Assembly: GCF_003993775.1 (NCBI RefSeq)
Contig: NZ_RJRZ01000004.1
Location: 186,001-250,000, forward strand
Origin: Frigidibacter oleivorans
GTDB taxonomy: Bacteria; Pseudomonadota; Alphaproteobacteria; Rhodobacterales; Rhodobacteraceae
Reading direction: 5' to 3'
DNA length: 64,000 nt
Within the stretch, counting starts at the first letter, position 1. Each line of letters begins with the position of its first letter. The position numbers were made by a program, and so were the translations under genes. The notes under the pieces were generated by a model, which worked only from the letters and a program-made list of their open reading frames with translations, did not search any database and was not told where the DNA came from. Below are positions 43,072 to 51,208 of the stretch, one piece after another.

Positions 43072-43526
43072 TGCGGGCGCTGATCCAGCGGGTGGCCGAG
43101 GCGCGGGTGACGGTGGGGGACCGGATCGCCGGCGAGATCGGGCCGGGGCTGCTGATCCTCGTCTGCGCGATGCAGGGCGATGGCGAGGCCGAGGCGCAGG
43201 CGCTGGCCGCGCGGGTGGCGAAGCTGCGCATCTTCCGCGACGCGGACGGCAAGATGAACCGCGCCCTTGCGGAGGCGGGCGGCGCGGCGCTGGTCGTCAG
43301 CCAGTTCACGCTGGCCGCCGACACGTCGCGCGGCAACCGGCCCGGCTTTTCCGCCGCCGCCGCGCCGGATCGGGGGCGGACGCTCTACGAGGGTTTCGCG
43401 CAGGCGCTGCGGGATCTGGGCCTGCCGGTGGCCATGGGCGAATTCGGGGCGGACATGCGGGTGGCGCTGGTCAATGACGGGCCGGTGACGATCTGGATGG
43501 ACACGGCCGACCGCGCCCGGGCCTAG
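43071..43526 (+). CDS. dtd: D-aminoacyl-tRNA deacylase
   Basis: The 151-aa enzyme removes D-amino acids, and glycine, from tRNAs. [17 protein letters not shown] and the Gly-cisPro segment [10 protein letters not shown] are intact. It starts with [13 protein letters not shown], as usual. Its ATG overlaps the kinase stop (TGATG), so the genes are coupled. Confidence 0.96.
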   Translation: MRALIQRVAEARVTVGDRIAGEIGPGLLILVCAMQGDGEAEAQALAARVAKLRIFRDADGKMNRALAEAGGAALVVSQFTLAADTSRGNRPGFSAAAAPDRGRTLYEGFAQALRDLGLPVAMGEFGADMRVALVNDGPVTIWMDTADRARA

Positions 43527-43557
43527 CAGCGCTCCGCCTGAAGGGCCCGCCACCCGG

Positions 43558-44478
43558 TCATGACGGCGGGGCCGACTGGCGCTGGCGCGACCGTTCCAGA
43601 CCCAGCTGGTGTTCGCGCCAGATGATCAGGATGCCCGCCAGCACGATCAGCGCCGCCCCGGTCAGCACCACCGGCGTCGGCACCTCGGCGAAGGCGACAT
43701 AGCCCACCAGCAGCGCCAGCAGCATCGAGGCATATTCGAAGGGCGCCACCACCGAGGCCGGCGCGAACCGATAGGCCGAGGTCAGCAGCACCTGCCCGAT
43801 CCCGCCGCAGGTTCCGGCCAGAACCAGCAGCGCCGCCGTCCCCGGCGAGGGCAGCACCCAGCCCCAGGGCAGGGTGACGAGCGACAGCAGCGCGCCGTTC
43901 ACCGAGAACCAGAACACGATCGCGCTGGTGCGTTCCTGATGGACCATGCCGCGGATGAAGACCTGCGCCAGCGCCGCGAACACCGCGCCCACCAGCGCCA
44001 TCATCGCCCCCGTCGCCTCTACCGGGGCCATCCCGCCCTCGCCGAAGCTGCCCAGACGGGGCGACAGCACGATCAGCACCCCCACCAGCCCCAAGGCCAC
44101 CGTGGCGATGCGGAACAGCCGCACCTCCTCGCCCAGAAACATCGCGGCGAAGATGACGGTCAGCAGCGGGGCGGCATAGCCGATCGCCGTCGCCTCGGGC
44201 AAAGGCAGAAGCCCGAGCGCGGCAAAGGCGAAGCCCATGGCGACGGTGCCCGCCAGCGCCCGCCACAGATGCGACAGCGGCCGGGCGGTGGCAATGCCGC
44301 TGCGGATGTCGCCGGTCGCGATCAGCCAAACAAGGATCACCGGCACCGCAAAGGCCGAGCGGAAGAACACGATCTCGCCCGGCGGCACGTCGTCGGAGAT
44401 GAGCTTCACGATGCTGGCCATGCTGACGAAGACCAGGACCGACGCGATCTTGAGCACGATACCGCGCAGCGGCTGCAT
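43558..44478 (-). CDS. EamA-family (DMT) transporter
   Basis: This 306-aa protein has ten predicted transmembrane helices in two EamA repeats, for example VFFRSAFAVPVILVW and FEYASMLLALLVGYVAFAEVP. EamA carriers export amino acids or other metabolites; the substrate cannot be told. The ATG at 44478 has GGAAGGA in front. It converges with dtd across 31 bp. Confidence 0.9.
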   Translation of the reverse strand: MQPLRGIVLKIASVLVFVSMASIVKLISDDVPPGEIVFFRSAFAVPVILVWLIATGDIRSGIATARPLSHLWRALAGTVAMGFAFAALGLLPLPEATAIGYAAPLLTVIFAAMFLGEEVRLFRIATVALGLVGVLIVLSPRLGSFGEGGMAPVEATGAMMALVGAVFAALAQVFIRGMVHQERTSAIVFWFSVNGALLSLVTLPWGWVLPSPGTAALLVLAGTCGGIGQVLLTSAYRFAPASVVAPFEYASMLLALLVGYVAFAEVPTPVVLTGAALIVLAGILIIWREHQLGLERSRQRQSAPPS

Positions 44479-44819
44479 GGCGAATCCTTCCAGGGCGGGC
44501 GCTGCCACCAAGGGATGAGGGTCCGGAAATTGCAAGGCCCGGGCGAATCAAATGCCGCAGCGCAACAATCGCCGGTTGCCGTATTGGCCACGATGTTGCG
44601 CCGGTGAAAGGCCTGTCGCAGCACTGTTTCCCGGAAAATTCCGAAATTGCCACATTCCCATCCCAAAGCACATTTGATTTATACGTAAGGTTAGGTCAGA
44701 ATAGATATCGGGATTGGGGGATGGCAGGGCCGTCCGAAAGGCATTGCAGTGCGAGGCGGATGGCTTCGCGTGATGGGTGCGGATCGCAGGGGCGCGCCGG
44801 GACAAAGGAGAATTGGACG
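44479..44819. other. 341-bp divergent intergenic region, AT-rich in the middle
   Basis: No gene is supported here. A near-perfect inverted repeat, GCGCAACAATCG and CGATGTTGCGC (44560-44601, 19-base loop), lies about 80-120 bp upstream of the EamA start. Bases about 44630-44715 are clearly AT-richer than the window and contain TTTGATTTATACGTAAGG and AGAATAGATATC; a promoter for the rightward gene is likely there, but I cannot fix -35 and -10 elements. Confidence 0.5.
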
Positions 44820-45200
44820 ATGACGAAGATGTCGGAGTTCGCGATGCATCTGGACGTGGCGCCGGTGCTGCAGAACGTGGACATGCGGGTGCAGCACGAT
44901 GCCAATGCCAGCGCCGTCGCCTGGATCGGCGACCCGAGCAACCAGATCGAACTGTGCAAGGCCATGACGTTCTTCGAACATCTGCTGACGCATGGCCGCC
45001 GTCAGGTAAAGTTCTACGAAAGCCTCGCACCGATGTCGCGCGCCTCGTTCTTCAAGATGAAGCGCCGCTGCCTCGAGGCCGGGCTGATCCACCAGTCGGT
45101 CTGCAGCCGCTATATCGAGCCGGACCGCCAGCGCATCCTCGACATCGTGCAGATGACCTTCCCGACGCTGTGCCAGAAGGTCTGCGACCGGGTCGACTGA
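44820..45200 (+). CDS. Unrecognised 126-aa protein, possible DNA-binding
   Basis: I do not recognise this protein. It has a good AAAGGAG site before the ATG. The C-terminal half, MSRASFFKMKRRCLEAGLIHQSVCSRYIEPDRQRILDIVQ, looks like a helix-turn-helix followed by a helix, and there are four cysteines; the rest is mixed alpha/beta. The gene has its own AT-rich upstream region, which sets it apart from its neighbours and might reflect transfer. A regulator is an inference from the helix pattern only. Confidence 0.68.
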   Translation: MTKMSEFAMHLDVAPVLQNVDMRVQHDANASAVAWIGDPSNQIELCKAMTFFEHLLTHGRRQVKFYESLAPMSRASFFKMKRRCLEAGLIHQSVCSRYIEPDRQRILDIVQMTFPTLCQKVCDRVD

Positions 45201-45228
45201 CCGCGCCGGCGGACCGGGCGCGCCGTCC

Positions 45229-45840
45229 TCACTCGGCGCAGACCCAGACCGCGCCGCCGACCACCACCACGCTCGCCGCAGCGCCGGCAAGCGCGGCCGG
45301 GGCGGCCAGCACGCCCGCCATCGTGGTGCCAAGGCTCGACAGCGAGGCGGCGAGCCCCGTGCCGCTGCCCGACAGGATCACGGCGCCGGAATTGTGCCGC
45401 ACCGCCTGCACGCCCGACTCCACCGCGACATCGGCCACCTCGCGGGCGCCGGCGGCGGTTTCGTTGACCAGTTCGCAGACGCGCCCCGTCTCCTCGCACA
45501 GGCCATAGGTATCGCGGGCGCCCATGGCCAGACCGCTGAACCCGTTCAGTACCGGATCGTGCTGCAGGCAGAAAACGCCCCGTTCCTGTTCGGTCAGGTC
45601 CGGCGCCATATGGGCGATCACCACCCGCGCCGGGCACTGCCCGTCCTCCAGCAACCAGCGTTCGCGGCGCGAGGACCAGACGTCGGATTCGTCGTTATAG
45701 CCCAGCGTCACCGCGACGCCCTCGATCACCGCCGAACAGACCTGCGCCTCGGCGCGGGCGGGGGCGGGCAGCACCAGGGCGGGCGGAAGGGCGGCCGCGA
45801 CAAGGCCGCAGGCGAGGAACGGGCGCGAAAACTGGCGCAT
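45229..45840 (-). CDS. Unrecognised exported protein with hydrophobic C-terminus
   Basis: The 203-aa product starts with a signal peptide (LACGLVAAALPPALVLPAPARA, cleaved near residue 31). The mature part has Cys residues in VCSAVIEG, GQCPARV, FCLQHDP, GLCEETGRVCELV that could form disulfides. The last 50 residues are Gly/Ala-rich and hydrophobic, likely one or two membrane helices. It should face the periplasm. No family or function is clear. It converges with the preceding unknown gene over 28 bp. Confidence 0.75.
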   Translation of the reverse strand: MRQFSRPFLACGLVAAALPPALVLPAPARAEAQVCSAVIEGVAVTLGYNDESDVWSSRRERWLLEDGQCPARVVIAHMAPDLTEQERGVFCLQHDPVLNGFSGLAMGARDTYGLCEETGRVCELVNETAAGAREVADVAVESGVQAVRHNSGAVILSGSGTGLAASLSSLGTTMAGVLAAPAALAGAAASVVVVGGAVWVCAE

Positions 45841-46238
45841 GGACGGCTCCGGCTGCTCGATCGGTCGGGTGGGGTCCGGTGCCCGGCGGGCGACCCTCTT
45901 GCGCGCAATCTACCGTCTCTGCGCGCGGCGCGACAGGGGCCGGCGCGGCGCGGCAGGTCACGGTCCCGTCAGCGGGGCACCGGGCCGCGTCACCTTGACA
46001 TGCGCCCCGATCTGCGCCATCTGCGTCACGTGCCGACCTCCGCTGCCGCGTGAGCAGCCGCATGTCCCGACGCGCCGTTGCGCCGCAGGGGATGCCAGGA
46101 ACGGCAAGCCGGTTCCCAAGTCACGCCAGGGGTCCAGCGGTCCGACGGACCGCACCCGCCCCCTCTGCCCGCGGCCTGCCGCGGGCGATCCCCGTTCGCG
46201 CGGCCCTGTTGTCCGCGCCCGACCGAAAGAACCGTCCC
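45841..46238. other. 398-bp divergent region with likely helicase leader
   Basis: The region separates the exported protein from the helicase. It holds a perfect -35, TTGACA (45995-46000), with 17 bases to CATCTG, a weak -10; transcription from there would give a leader of about 200 nt. A small perfect hairpin GCGGTCC-GAC-GGACCGC lies at 46137-46153. Long structured leaders are common on cold-inducible helicase mRNAs. A frame from 46050 could extend the helicase by 63 low-complexity residues. Confidence 0.4.
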
Positions 46239-47582
46239 TTGACCGTTTCCTCCCCCGCCGCGATCCAGTCCTTCGATGCGCTCGACCTCGACAAGCAGGT
46301 GCTGGCCAATCTGAAGACCATCGGCCTGACCACTCCCACCCCGATCCAGGCCGAGGCGATCCCCTCGATCATCGCCGGCCGCGACCTGCTGGGCCTCGCC
46401 CAGACCGGCACCGGCAAGACCGCCGCCTTCGGCCTGCCGATGGTGACGCGGCTGATCCGCTTCGGCCGCCGCCCGGCGCCGGGCACGGTGCGGGCGCTGA
46501 TCCTCGCCCCCACCCGCGAACTGGCCACCCAGATCGCCGACAACGTCACCGCCTATGCCGACGGCACCCCGATCCGCGTGTTCCGCGTGGTGGGCGGCGC
46601 CTCGATCAACGTGCAGGCCGAAAAGCTGAAGCGCGGCGTCGACGTGCTGATCGCCACGCCGGGCCGGCTGCTGGACCTGCTGGACCGCCGCGCCCTGACG
46701 CTGGCCGAGGCGAAATATCTGGTGCTGGACGAGGCCGACCAGATGCTCGACATCGGTTTCATCCATGCGCTGCGCAAAATCGCGAAACTGCTGCCGAAGG
46801 ACCGCCAGACCCTGCTGTTTTCCGCCACCATGCCGAAGCTGATGGAGGAACTGGCGGACAGCTATCTGACCGAACCCGTGCGCGTGGCGGTGAACCCGCC
46901 CGGCCAGGCGGCCGAGAAGATCCGCCAGCATGTGCATTTCGTCAACCAGGGCGACAAGGCGCGGCTGCTGTCGGACTATCTGGCCAAGCATCCGGGCGAG
47001 ATGGCGATCGTCTTCGGCCGCACCAAGCACGGGTCGGAGAAGCTCGCCAAGCTGCTGGACGGCTGGGGCCATTCGGTCGCGGCGATCCACGGCAACAAGA
47101 GCCAAGGCCAGCGGGAACGGGCGCTCGCCGCCTTCCGCAGCGGCGAGACCGAGGTGCTGATCGCCACCGACGTGGCGGCGCGGGGGCTCGATATCCCCGA
47201 CGTGAAGCATGTCTACAACTACGACCTGCCGAACGTGCCCGACCAGTATGTGCACCGCATCGGCCGGACGGCGCGGGCGGGCAAGGACGGGCGCGCCGTG
47301 GCCTTCTGCAGCCCGGGCGAGATCGGCGAGCTGCGCGCCATCGAGAAGTCGCTGAAGACCGGCAGCATCGAGGTGATCGGCGGCGAGGTGCCGCTGGACA
47401 CCGGCGCGCCGGCGCGCAAGCCCGGCAGCGGGCGCCCGTCCCGGCCGCAGGGCGGCCAGCCCCGGTCGCAGGGGGGCAAACCGCAGGCGGCGAAGCCCAA
47501 GACCGGTGGCGAGGCGATGCCCAAGCGCAAGCGCCCGGCCCGCCGCCCCTCGCGCCGGCCGAAGGGCGAACAGGCGGCGTAA
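46239..47582 (+). CDS. DEAD-box ATP-dependent RNA helicase
   Basis: The 447-aa protein has all DEAD-box motifs: the Q motif (TPTPIQAEAIP), AQTGTGKT (54-61), PTRELATQ, TPGRLLD, DEAD, SAT, ATDVAARGLDIP and HRIGRTARAG. A basic, Gly/Arg/Lys-rich tail (after about residue 390) would bind RNA. It remodels RNA, most likely in ribosome assembly, like RhlE. The start is uncertain: I chose TTG at 46239, near the conserved core, though its ribosome binding site is weak; ATGs at 46050, 46062 and 46092 would add sequence unlike the family. Confidence 0.88.
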   Translation: MTVSSPAAIQSFDALDLDKQVLANLKTIGLTTPTPIQAEAIPSIIAGRDLLGLAQTGTGKTAAFGLPMVTRLIRFGRRPAPGTVRALILAPTRELATQIADNVTAYADGTPIRVFRVVGGASINVQAEKLKRGVDVLIATPGRLLDLLDRRALTLAEAKYLVLDEADQMLDIGFIHALRKIAKLLPKDRQTLLFSATMPKLMEELADSYLTEPVRVAVNPPGQAAEKIRQHVHFVNQGDKARLLSDYLAKHPGEMAIVFGRTKHGSEKLAKLLDGWGHSVAAIHGNKSQGQRERALAAFRSGETEVLIATDVAARGLDIPDVKHVYNYDLPNVPDQYVHRIGRTARAGKDGRAVAFCSPGEIGELRAIEKSLKTGSIEVIGGEVPLDTGAPARKPGSGRPSRPQGGQPRSQGGKPQAAKPKTGGEAMPKRKRPARRPSRRPKGEQAA

Positions 47583-47629
47583 ACCCCGCCCCCGCTTGAT
47601 AGGCCGCGCCCGCCGCGATAGGCGGGCGC

Positions 47630-48259
47630 ATGGCCAAGCTCTATTTCCACTACTCGACGATGAATGCCGGCAAGAGCACGATCCTCCTGCAGGCATCGCA
47701 CAACTACCGCGAGCGCGGGATGCAGACCTATCTGCTGACCGCCGCGCTCGACAGCCGCGCCGGCGCGGGCCGCATCGCCAGCCGGATCGGCATCGACGAA
47801 GCCGCCGACACCTTCGATCCCGGCACCGACCTTTTCGCCCGCATCGCCGCGCGGCTGGAGGCCGGACCCTGCGCCTGCGTCTTCCTCGACGAGGCGCAGT
47901 TCCTGACGCGCGATCAGGTCTGGCAACTGGCCCGCGCGGTCGACGACCTGACCATGCCCGTCATGTGCTACGGGCTGCGCGTGGATTTCCGGGGCGAGCT
48001 GTTCCCCGGGTCGGCGGCGCTGCTGGCGCTGGCCGACGAGATGCGCGAGGTGCGCACCATCTGCCATTGCGGGCGGAAGGCGACGATGGTCGTGCGCAAG
48101 GATGCCGCCGGCCGGGCGATGATGGAAGGCGATCAGGTGCAGATCGGCGGCAACGAGACCTATGACTCGCTGTGCCGCCGCCACTGGCGCGCGGCGGTGG
48201 GGCACCGGGCCCCGCCTCCGCCTTCTGCAGCTGACCGAAATATCCCGGGGGTGAATTGA
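47630..48259 (+). CDS. tdk: Thymidine kinase, C-terminus supplied by a repeat
   Basis: This 209-aa type II thymidine kinase salvages thymidine with ATP. The P-loop STMNAGKST (Lys15), the Walker B-like FLDEAQF and two zinc cysteine pairs (CHCG, and CRRHW near the end) are visible. The family normally ends soon after CRRHW; here translation runs on and the last 11 or so residues and the stop codon (48257-48259) are encoded by copy E of the dispersed repeat. Activity is probably unaffected since the extension is terminal. Confidence 0.93.
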   Translation: MAKLYFHYSTMNAGKSTILLQASHNYRERGMQTYLLTAALDSRAGAGRIASRIGIDEAADTFDPGTDLFARIAARLEAGPCACVFLDEAQFLTRDQVWQLARAVDDLTMPVMCYGLRVDFRGELFPGSAALLALADEMREVRTICHCGRKATMVVRKDAAGRAMMEGDQVQIGGNETYDSLCRRHWRAAVGHRAPPPPSAADRNIPGVN

Positions 48260-48290
48260 GCCGCAGGCTCAAGAGGGGGCAGCGCCCCCT
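48224..48290 (+). repeat. Dispersed structured repeat, copy E
   Basis: The unit reads TCTGCAGCTGACCG, AAATATCCCGGGGGTGAA, a perfect stem TTGAGCC-GCA-GGCTCAA (48256-48272), then AGGGGGC-AGC-GCCCCCT. Compared with copy A, both arms of the first stem differ yet still pair. It covers the 3' end of tdk and the gap to the convergent PreA-like gene. Confidence 0.82.
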
Positions 48291-48314
48291 GCCCCGTCTA
48301 CGGGCGCCCGGCCA

Positions 48315-49412
48315 TCATGCCGATTGCGCATAGCCGCCGTTGTAGACCTCGCTCTTCCGGCGGATCTGCGAATGTTCGACGATCCGGTCGCGGGCGATGC
48401 CGCGGAACTCCTCGATCGAGGCATGGCCCTTGCGCTGCAGATAGTCGCCCAGATCGCCGGTCAGCTCCTGGATCAGGTTCACGCCGATGCCGCCGCTGCC
48501 CTTCTCCTCCATCGCGGCGGTGCAGACCTGCAGGGTGCCCGCGCCATGGGCGATGAAGTTGAAGGCCTCGCGAAAGCCCCGGATCCCGCCGATGCCGGAA
48601 ATCGCCTTGTCCGGGAAGGCGCGCGAGATATCCGACACCCGCTGCAAGGCCTGATGCAGGATGGCGAGGCCCCCCAGCCCGCCAGAGGTGACCAGCCCGT
48701 CCACCTCGACCTCGAACTTCATCGTCTCGGGATCCAGCAGCGGCAGCGAGGGGAAGGTGTTGCAGAGCGATATCGCCGCCGCCCCCGCCGCATAGGCGGC
48801 CCGCGCCCCGTCCACCAGCGACGAGGAGGACGGCGTCAGCTTCACCCAGACCGGGACGTCGACCGCCCCGGTGACGGCGCCGAGCACGGCGCGGATGATG
48901 TCCTCGTCATTGGCGATATGCGCGCCCATGTCCTTGCGGTCCATATGCGGGCAGGACATGTTCAGCTCCAGCGCGTCGCAACCGGCCGCCACGCAGGCGC
49001 GGGCCAGCGTCCGCCAGTTCTCCATCTCGGCCGCGCTGCCGGCGCCCGCCATGATCGAGGCGATCAGCATCCGGTCGGGATAGGTCGTCTTGATCTCTTC
49101 CAGATCGGGCAGCCACAGATCGAGCGGCTGGTCCGAGATCAGTTCCCAGTTCCACGAGGAATGGGACACGGTGTCGGGCCGCTTGTTGCGCGAGACATAG
49201 GGTTTTTCCTCGCTGGCGCGCTGGAAGATCGTCCTGGGCCCCGCCACATTTTCCACCGGGTGCAGGCCGATCGTCTTTGTGACGACGCCGCCCCAGCCCG
49301 ACTCGAAGGCCTTCAGGATCTTTCGCTTGCTCTCCGTCGGCGGCGCGGAGGCGAGGATGAAGGGATTGACGAAGCGAAGGCCGGTGAAATGGGTGGTCAG
49401 GTCATGGGTCAT
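48315..49412 (-). CDS. PreA-like dihydropyrimidine dehydrogenase subunit lacking the Fe-S domain
   Basis: The 365-aa FMN-barrel protein matches the catalytic subunit of NAD-dependent dihydropyrimidine dehydrogenase: FVNPFILASAPPTESKRKILKAFESGWGGVVTKTIG, NMSCPHMDRKDMG, CNTFPS and SGIGGIRGFREAF. PreA proteins usually continue to about 430 residues with an 8-iron ferredoxin domain; here the chain ends in HSQIRRKSEVYNGGYAQSA with no cysteine motif. No preT partner is nearby. It may use another electron partner or be a shortened family with a different pyrimidine-related substrate. Confidence 0.83.
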   Translation of the reverse strand: MTHDLTTHFTGLRFVNPFILASAPPTESKRKILKAFESGWGGVVTKTIGLHPVENVAGPRTIFQRASEEKPYVSRNKRPDTVSHSSWNWELISDQPLDLWLPDLEEIKTTYPDRMLIASIMAGAGSAAEMENWRTLARACVAAGCDALELNMSCPHMDRKDMGAHIANDEDIIRAVLGAVTGAVDVPVWVKLTPSSSSLVDGARAAYAAGAAAISLCNTFPSLPLLDPETMKFEVEVDGLVTSGGLGGLAILHQALQRVSDISRAFPDKAISGIGGIRGFREAFNFIAHGAGTLQVCTAAMEEKGSGGIGVNLIQELTGDLGDYLQRKGHASIEEFRGIARDRIVEHSQIRRKSEVYNGGYAQSA

Positions 49413-49594
49413 GGCGCGCTCCCGTGGTCACGCTCAGGAACCCATGTTTTTTACCAGCCAGTCAATAATTTTCCCCGCGCGGCAGGGGATGAGCCCGTGC
49501 AACCGTCCGTTGTCGGCGCCGGTTGATCGAAATCTGGGCAGAAACGGGTTCCCCCCGGGCCAGCGAGCGGCAGACATGCGGGGGCCAGACATGC

Positions 49595-49618
49595 GAACGG
49601 GGCCCGCAGGCCCCGTTC
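49595..49618 (-). terminator. Hairpin after the CsbD gene
   Basis: A perfect 10-bp inverted repeat, GAACGGGGCC with GGCCCCGTTC around a CGCA loop, lies 22 bp past the csbD stop on the minus strand. No T run follows, so it may stabilise the mRNA end or be a poor terminator. Confidence 0.5.
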
Positions 49619-49639
49619 ACCGGTCATTCGTTCTGCGGC

Positions 49640-49843
49640 TCAGATGCGACGGTCGCGGAAGTAGTCGTCCACTTCGCGCTCGGCCTCGTCGCGGGTCTTG
49701 CCGTACTTTTCCTGCACCAGCCCGGCCAGCTTGTCGCGCTTGCCGGCGGCAACGTCGAGCTCGTCATCCGTCATCTTGCCCCAGCGCTCTTTCACCGAGC
49801 CCTTGAGCTGCTTCCAGTTGCCTTCGACGATATCCCAGTTCAT
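49640..49843 (-). CDS. CsbD/YjbJ-family stress protein
   Basis: This 67-aa hydrophilic helical protein matches CsbD: MNWDIVEGNWKQLKGSVKERWGKMTDDELDVAAGKRDKLAGLVQEKYG. The genes are general stress-induced in many bacteria; the molecular function is unknown. CGGAGGAC precedes the ATG. Confidence 0.94.
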   Translation of the reverse strand: MNWDIVEGNWKQLKGSVKERWGKMTDDELDVAAGKRDKLAGLVQEKYGKTRDEAEREVDDYFRDRRI

Positions 49844-49904
49844 TGCATGTCCTCCGTGAGGTTATGCACAACAAACGCGCAGGATTAGAACGGGTTCCGG
49901 CGGC

Positions 49905-50858
49905 TCAGACGGGATTCGGCAGGGGCGCGCCCGCCGCGAAGGCGTGAAGGTTCGCCAGCGCGATCCGACCCATGGCCACCCGCACCTCCAGCGTGGCGGT
50001 CCCCAGATGCGGCAGCAGCACCGCGGTGTCGAGCCGGCGCAGCGCCTCGGGCACCTCGGGTTCGCGTTCGTAGACGTCGAGCCCCGCCCCCGCGATCAGC
50101 CGCTGGTCCAGCGCCGCGATCAGCGCCGCCTCGTCCACCACATCGCCGCGGGCGATGTTGATCAGGATCGCGTCGGGCCGCATCGCCGCCAGAACCTCGG
50201 CCCCGATCAGGTGCCGGGTCTCGGGCGAGGCGGGCACCGCCGCCACGAGGATGTCGGCCCATCCGGCCAGTTCGGCCAGCGGCATCGCCTGCGCCGGCAT
50301 CCCCGGATCGGCGACGGGCGAGCGGTTGGCATAGCCCACCTCCATGCCGAAGCCGTAATGCCCCCGGCGGGCGATAGCGCGGCCGATGCGGCCCATGCCG
50401 ACGATCCCCAGCCGCTTGCCGGTGACATGCCGGCCCAGCATCTGCGTCGGCTCCCACCCTGTCCAGCGGCCGGACCGCACCAGCCGCTCGCCCTCGGCGG
50501 CGCGGCGGGCGGTCATCAGGATCAGCGTCAGCGCGATGTCGGCGGTGGCATCGGTGACGGCGCCGGGGGTGTTGGTCACGGCGATGCCCGCCGCCCGCGC
50601 GCCCGCGACGTCGATATGGTTGTAGCCCACGCCGAAATTGGCCAGCAGCCGGCAGCGGGGCTGCAGCCCCGCCTGCGCGAAGGCCGCCGCGGTGAAGCGG
50701 TCGCCCAGCGTGCACAGCACCGCGTCATGGTCCGTCAGCGCGGCCGCGGCCTCGGCCTCGGTCAGCGGCGCCGCGCCGGGGCGGAAGGTGCAGTCGAAGG
50801 CCTGCGCCGCCTCGGCCGCCACGGCATCGGGCATGTCCCGGGTGATCAGCAGCTTCAA
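49905..50858 (-). CDS. D-isomer 2-hydroxyacid dehydrogenase (glyoxylate/hydroxypyruvate reductase-like)
   Basis: The 317-aa NAD(P)-dependent enzyme has GMGRIGRAIARRG for cofactor binding and the catalytic Arg/Glu/His set in NIARGDVVDE, DVYEREPEVPE and LLPHLGTAT. It most likely reduces glyoxylate or hydroxypyruvate. The start is TTG at 50858, preceded by GGGAGG and overlapping the csaA stop by 4 bp (TTGA). It is the last gene of the operon proC, csaA, dehydrogenase. Confidence 0.91.
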   Translation of the reverse strand: MKLLITRDMPDAVAAEAAQAFDCTFRPGAAPLTEAEAAAALTDHDAVLCTLGDRFTAAAFAQAGLQPRCRLLANFGVGYNHIDVAGARAAGIAVTNTPGAVTDATADIALTLILMTARRAAEGERLVRSGRWTGWEPTQMLGRHVTGKRLGIVGMGRIGRAIARRGHYGFGMEVGYANRSPVADPGMPAQAMPLAELAGWADILVAAVPASPETRHLIGAEVLAAMRPDAILINIARGDVVDEAALIAALDQRLIAGAGLDVYEREPEVPEALRRLDTAVLLPHLGTATLEVRVAMGRIALANLHAFAAGAPLPNPV

Positions 50859-51208
50859 TAGAGCCTCCCGCCTTCGGGCACCTCCAGCGAGGGGCCGATC
50901 AGCACCACCCGGCCCTCGGCATCCGGCACGCCCAGCGTCAGCACCTCGGACATCACCGGGCCGATCTGCCGGGGCGGGAAATTCACCACCGCCAGCACCT
51001 GCCGCCCGACCAGCGTTTCCGGAGTGTAGTGGTCGGTGATCTGGGCCGAGGACCGTTTCTCGCCCAGTTCGGGGCCGAAATCGATCCACAGCTTGTAGGC
51101 GGGCTTGCGCGCCTCGGGGAAGGGTTCGGCGCGGGTGATCCGCCCGACTCGCACATCGACCTTCAGGAAATCGTCGAATCCGATCCGCTCTGCTGCCGCA
51201 CCGCTCAC
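50855..51208 (-). CDS. csaA: tRNA-binding chaperone-like protein CsaA
   Basis: The 117-aa protein is a single tRNA-binding OB domain: FDDFLKVDVRVGRITRAEPFPEARKPAYKLWIDFG, and SEVLTLGVPDAEGRVVLIGPSLEVPEGGRLY. CsaA can bind tRNA and has been linked to protein export in Bacillus. The start is GTG at 51208, overlapping the proC stop (GTGA). Confidence 0.93.
   Translation of the reverse strand: MSGAAAERIGFDDFLKVDVRVGRITRAEPFPEARKPAYKLWIDFGPELGEKRSSAQITDHYTPETLVGRQVLAVVNFPPRQIGPVMSEVLTLGVPDAEGRVVLIGPSLEVPEGGRLY

Noticed and set aside
44604-44819. N-terminal extension of the unknown 126-aa gene
   Set aside because: The extension crosses the AT-rich promoter-like region, while ATG 44820 has a strong AAAGGAG site.
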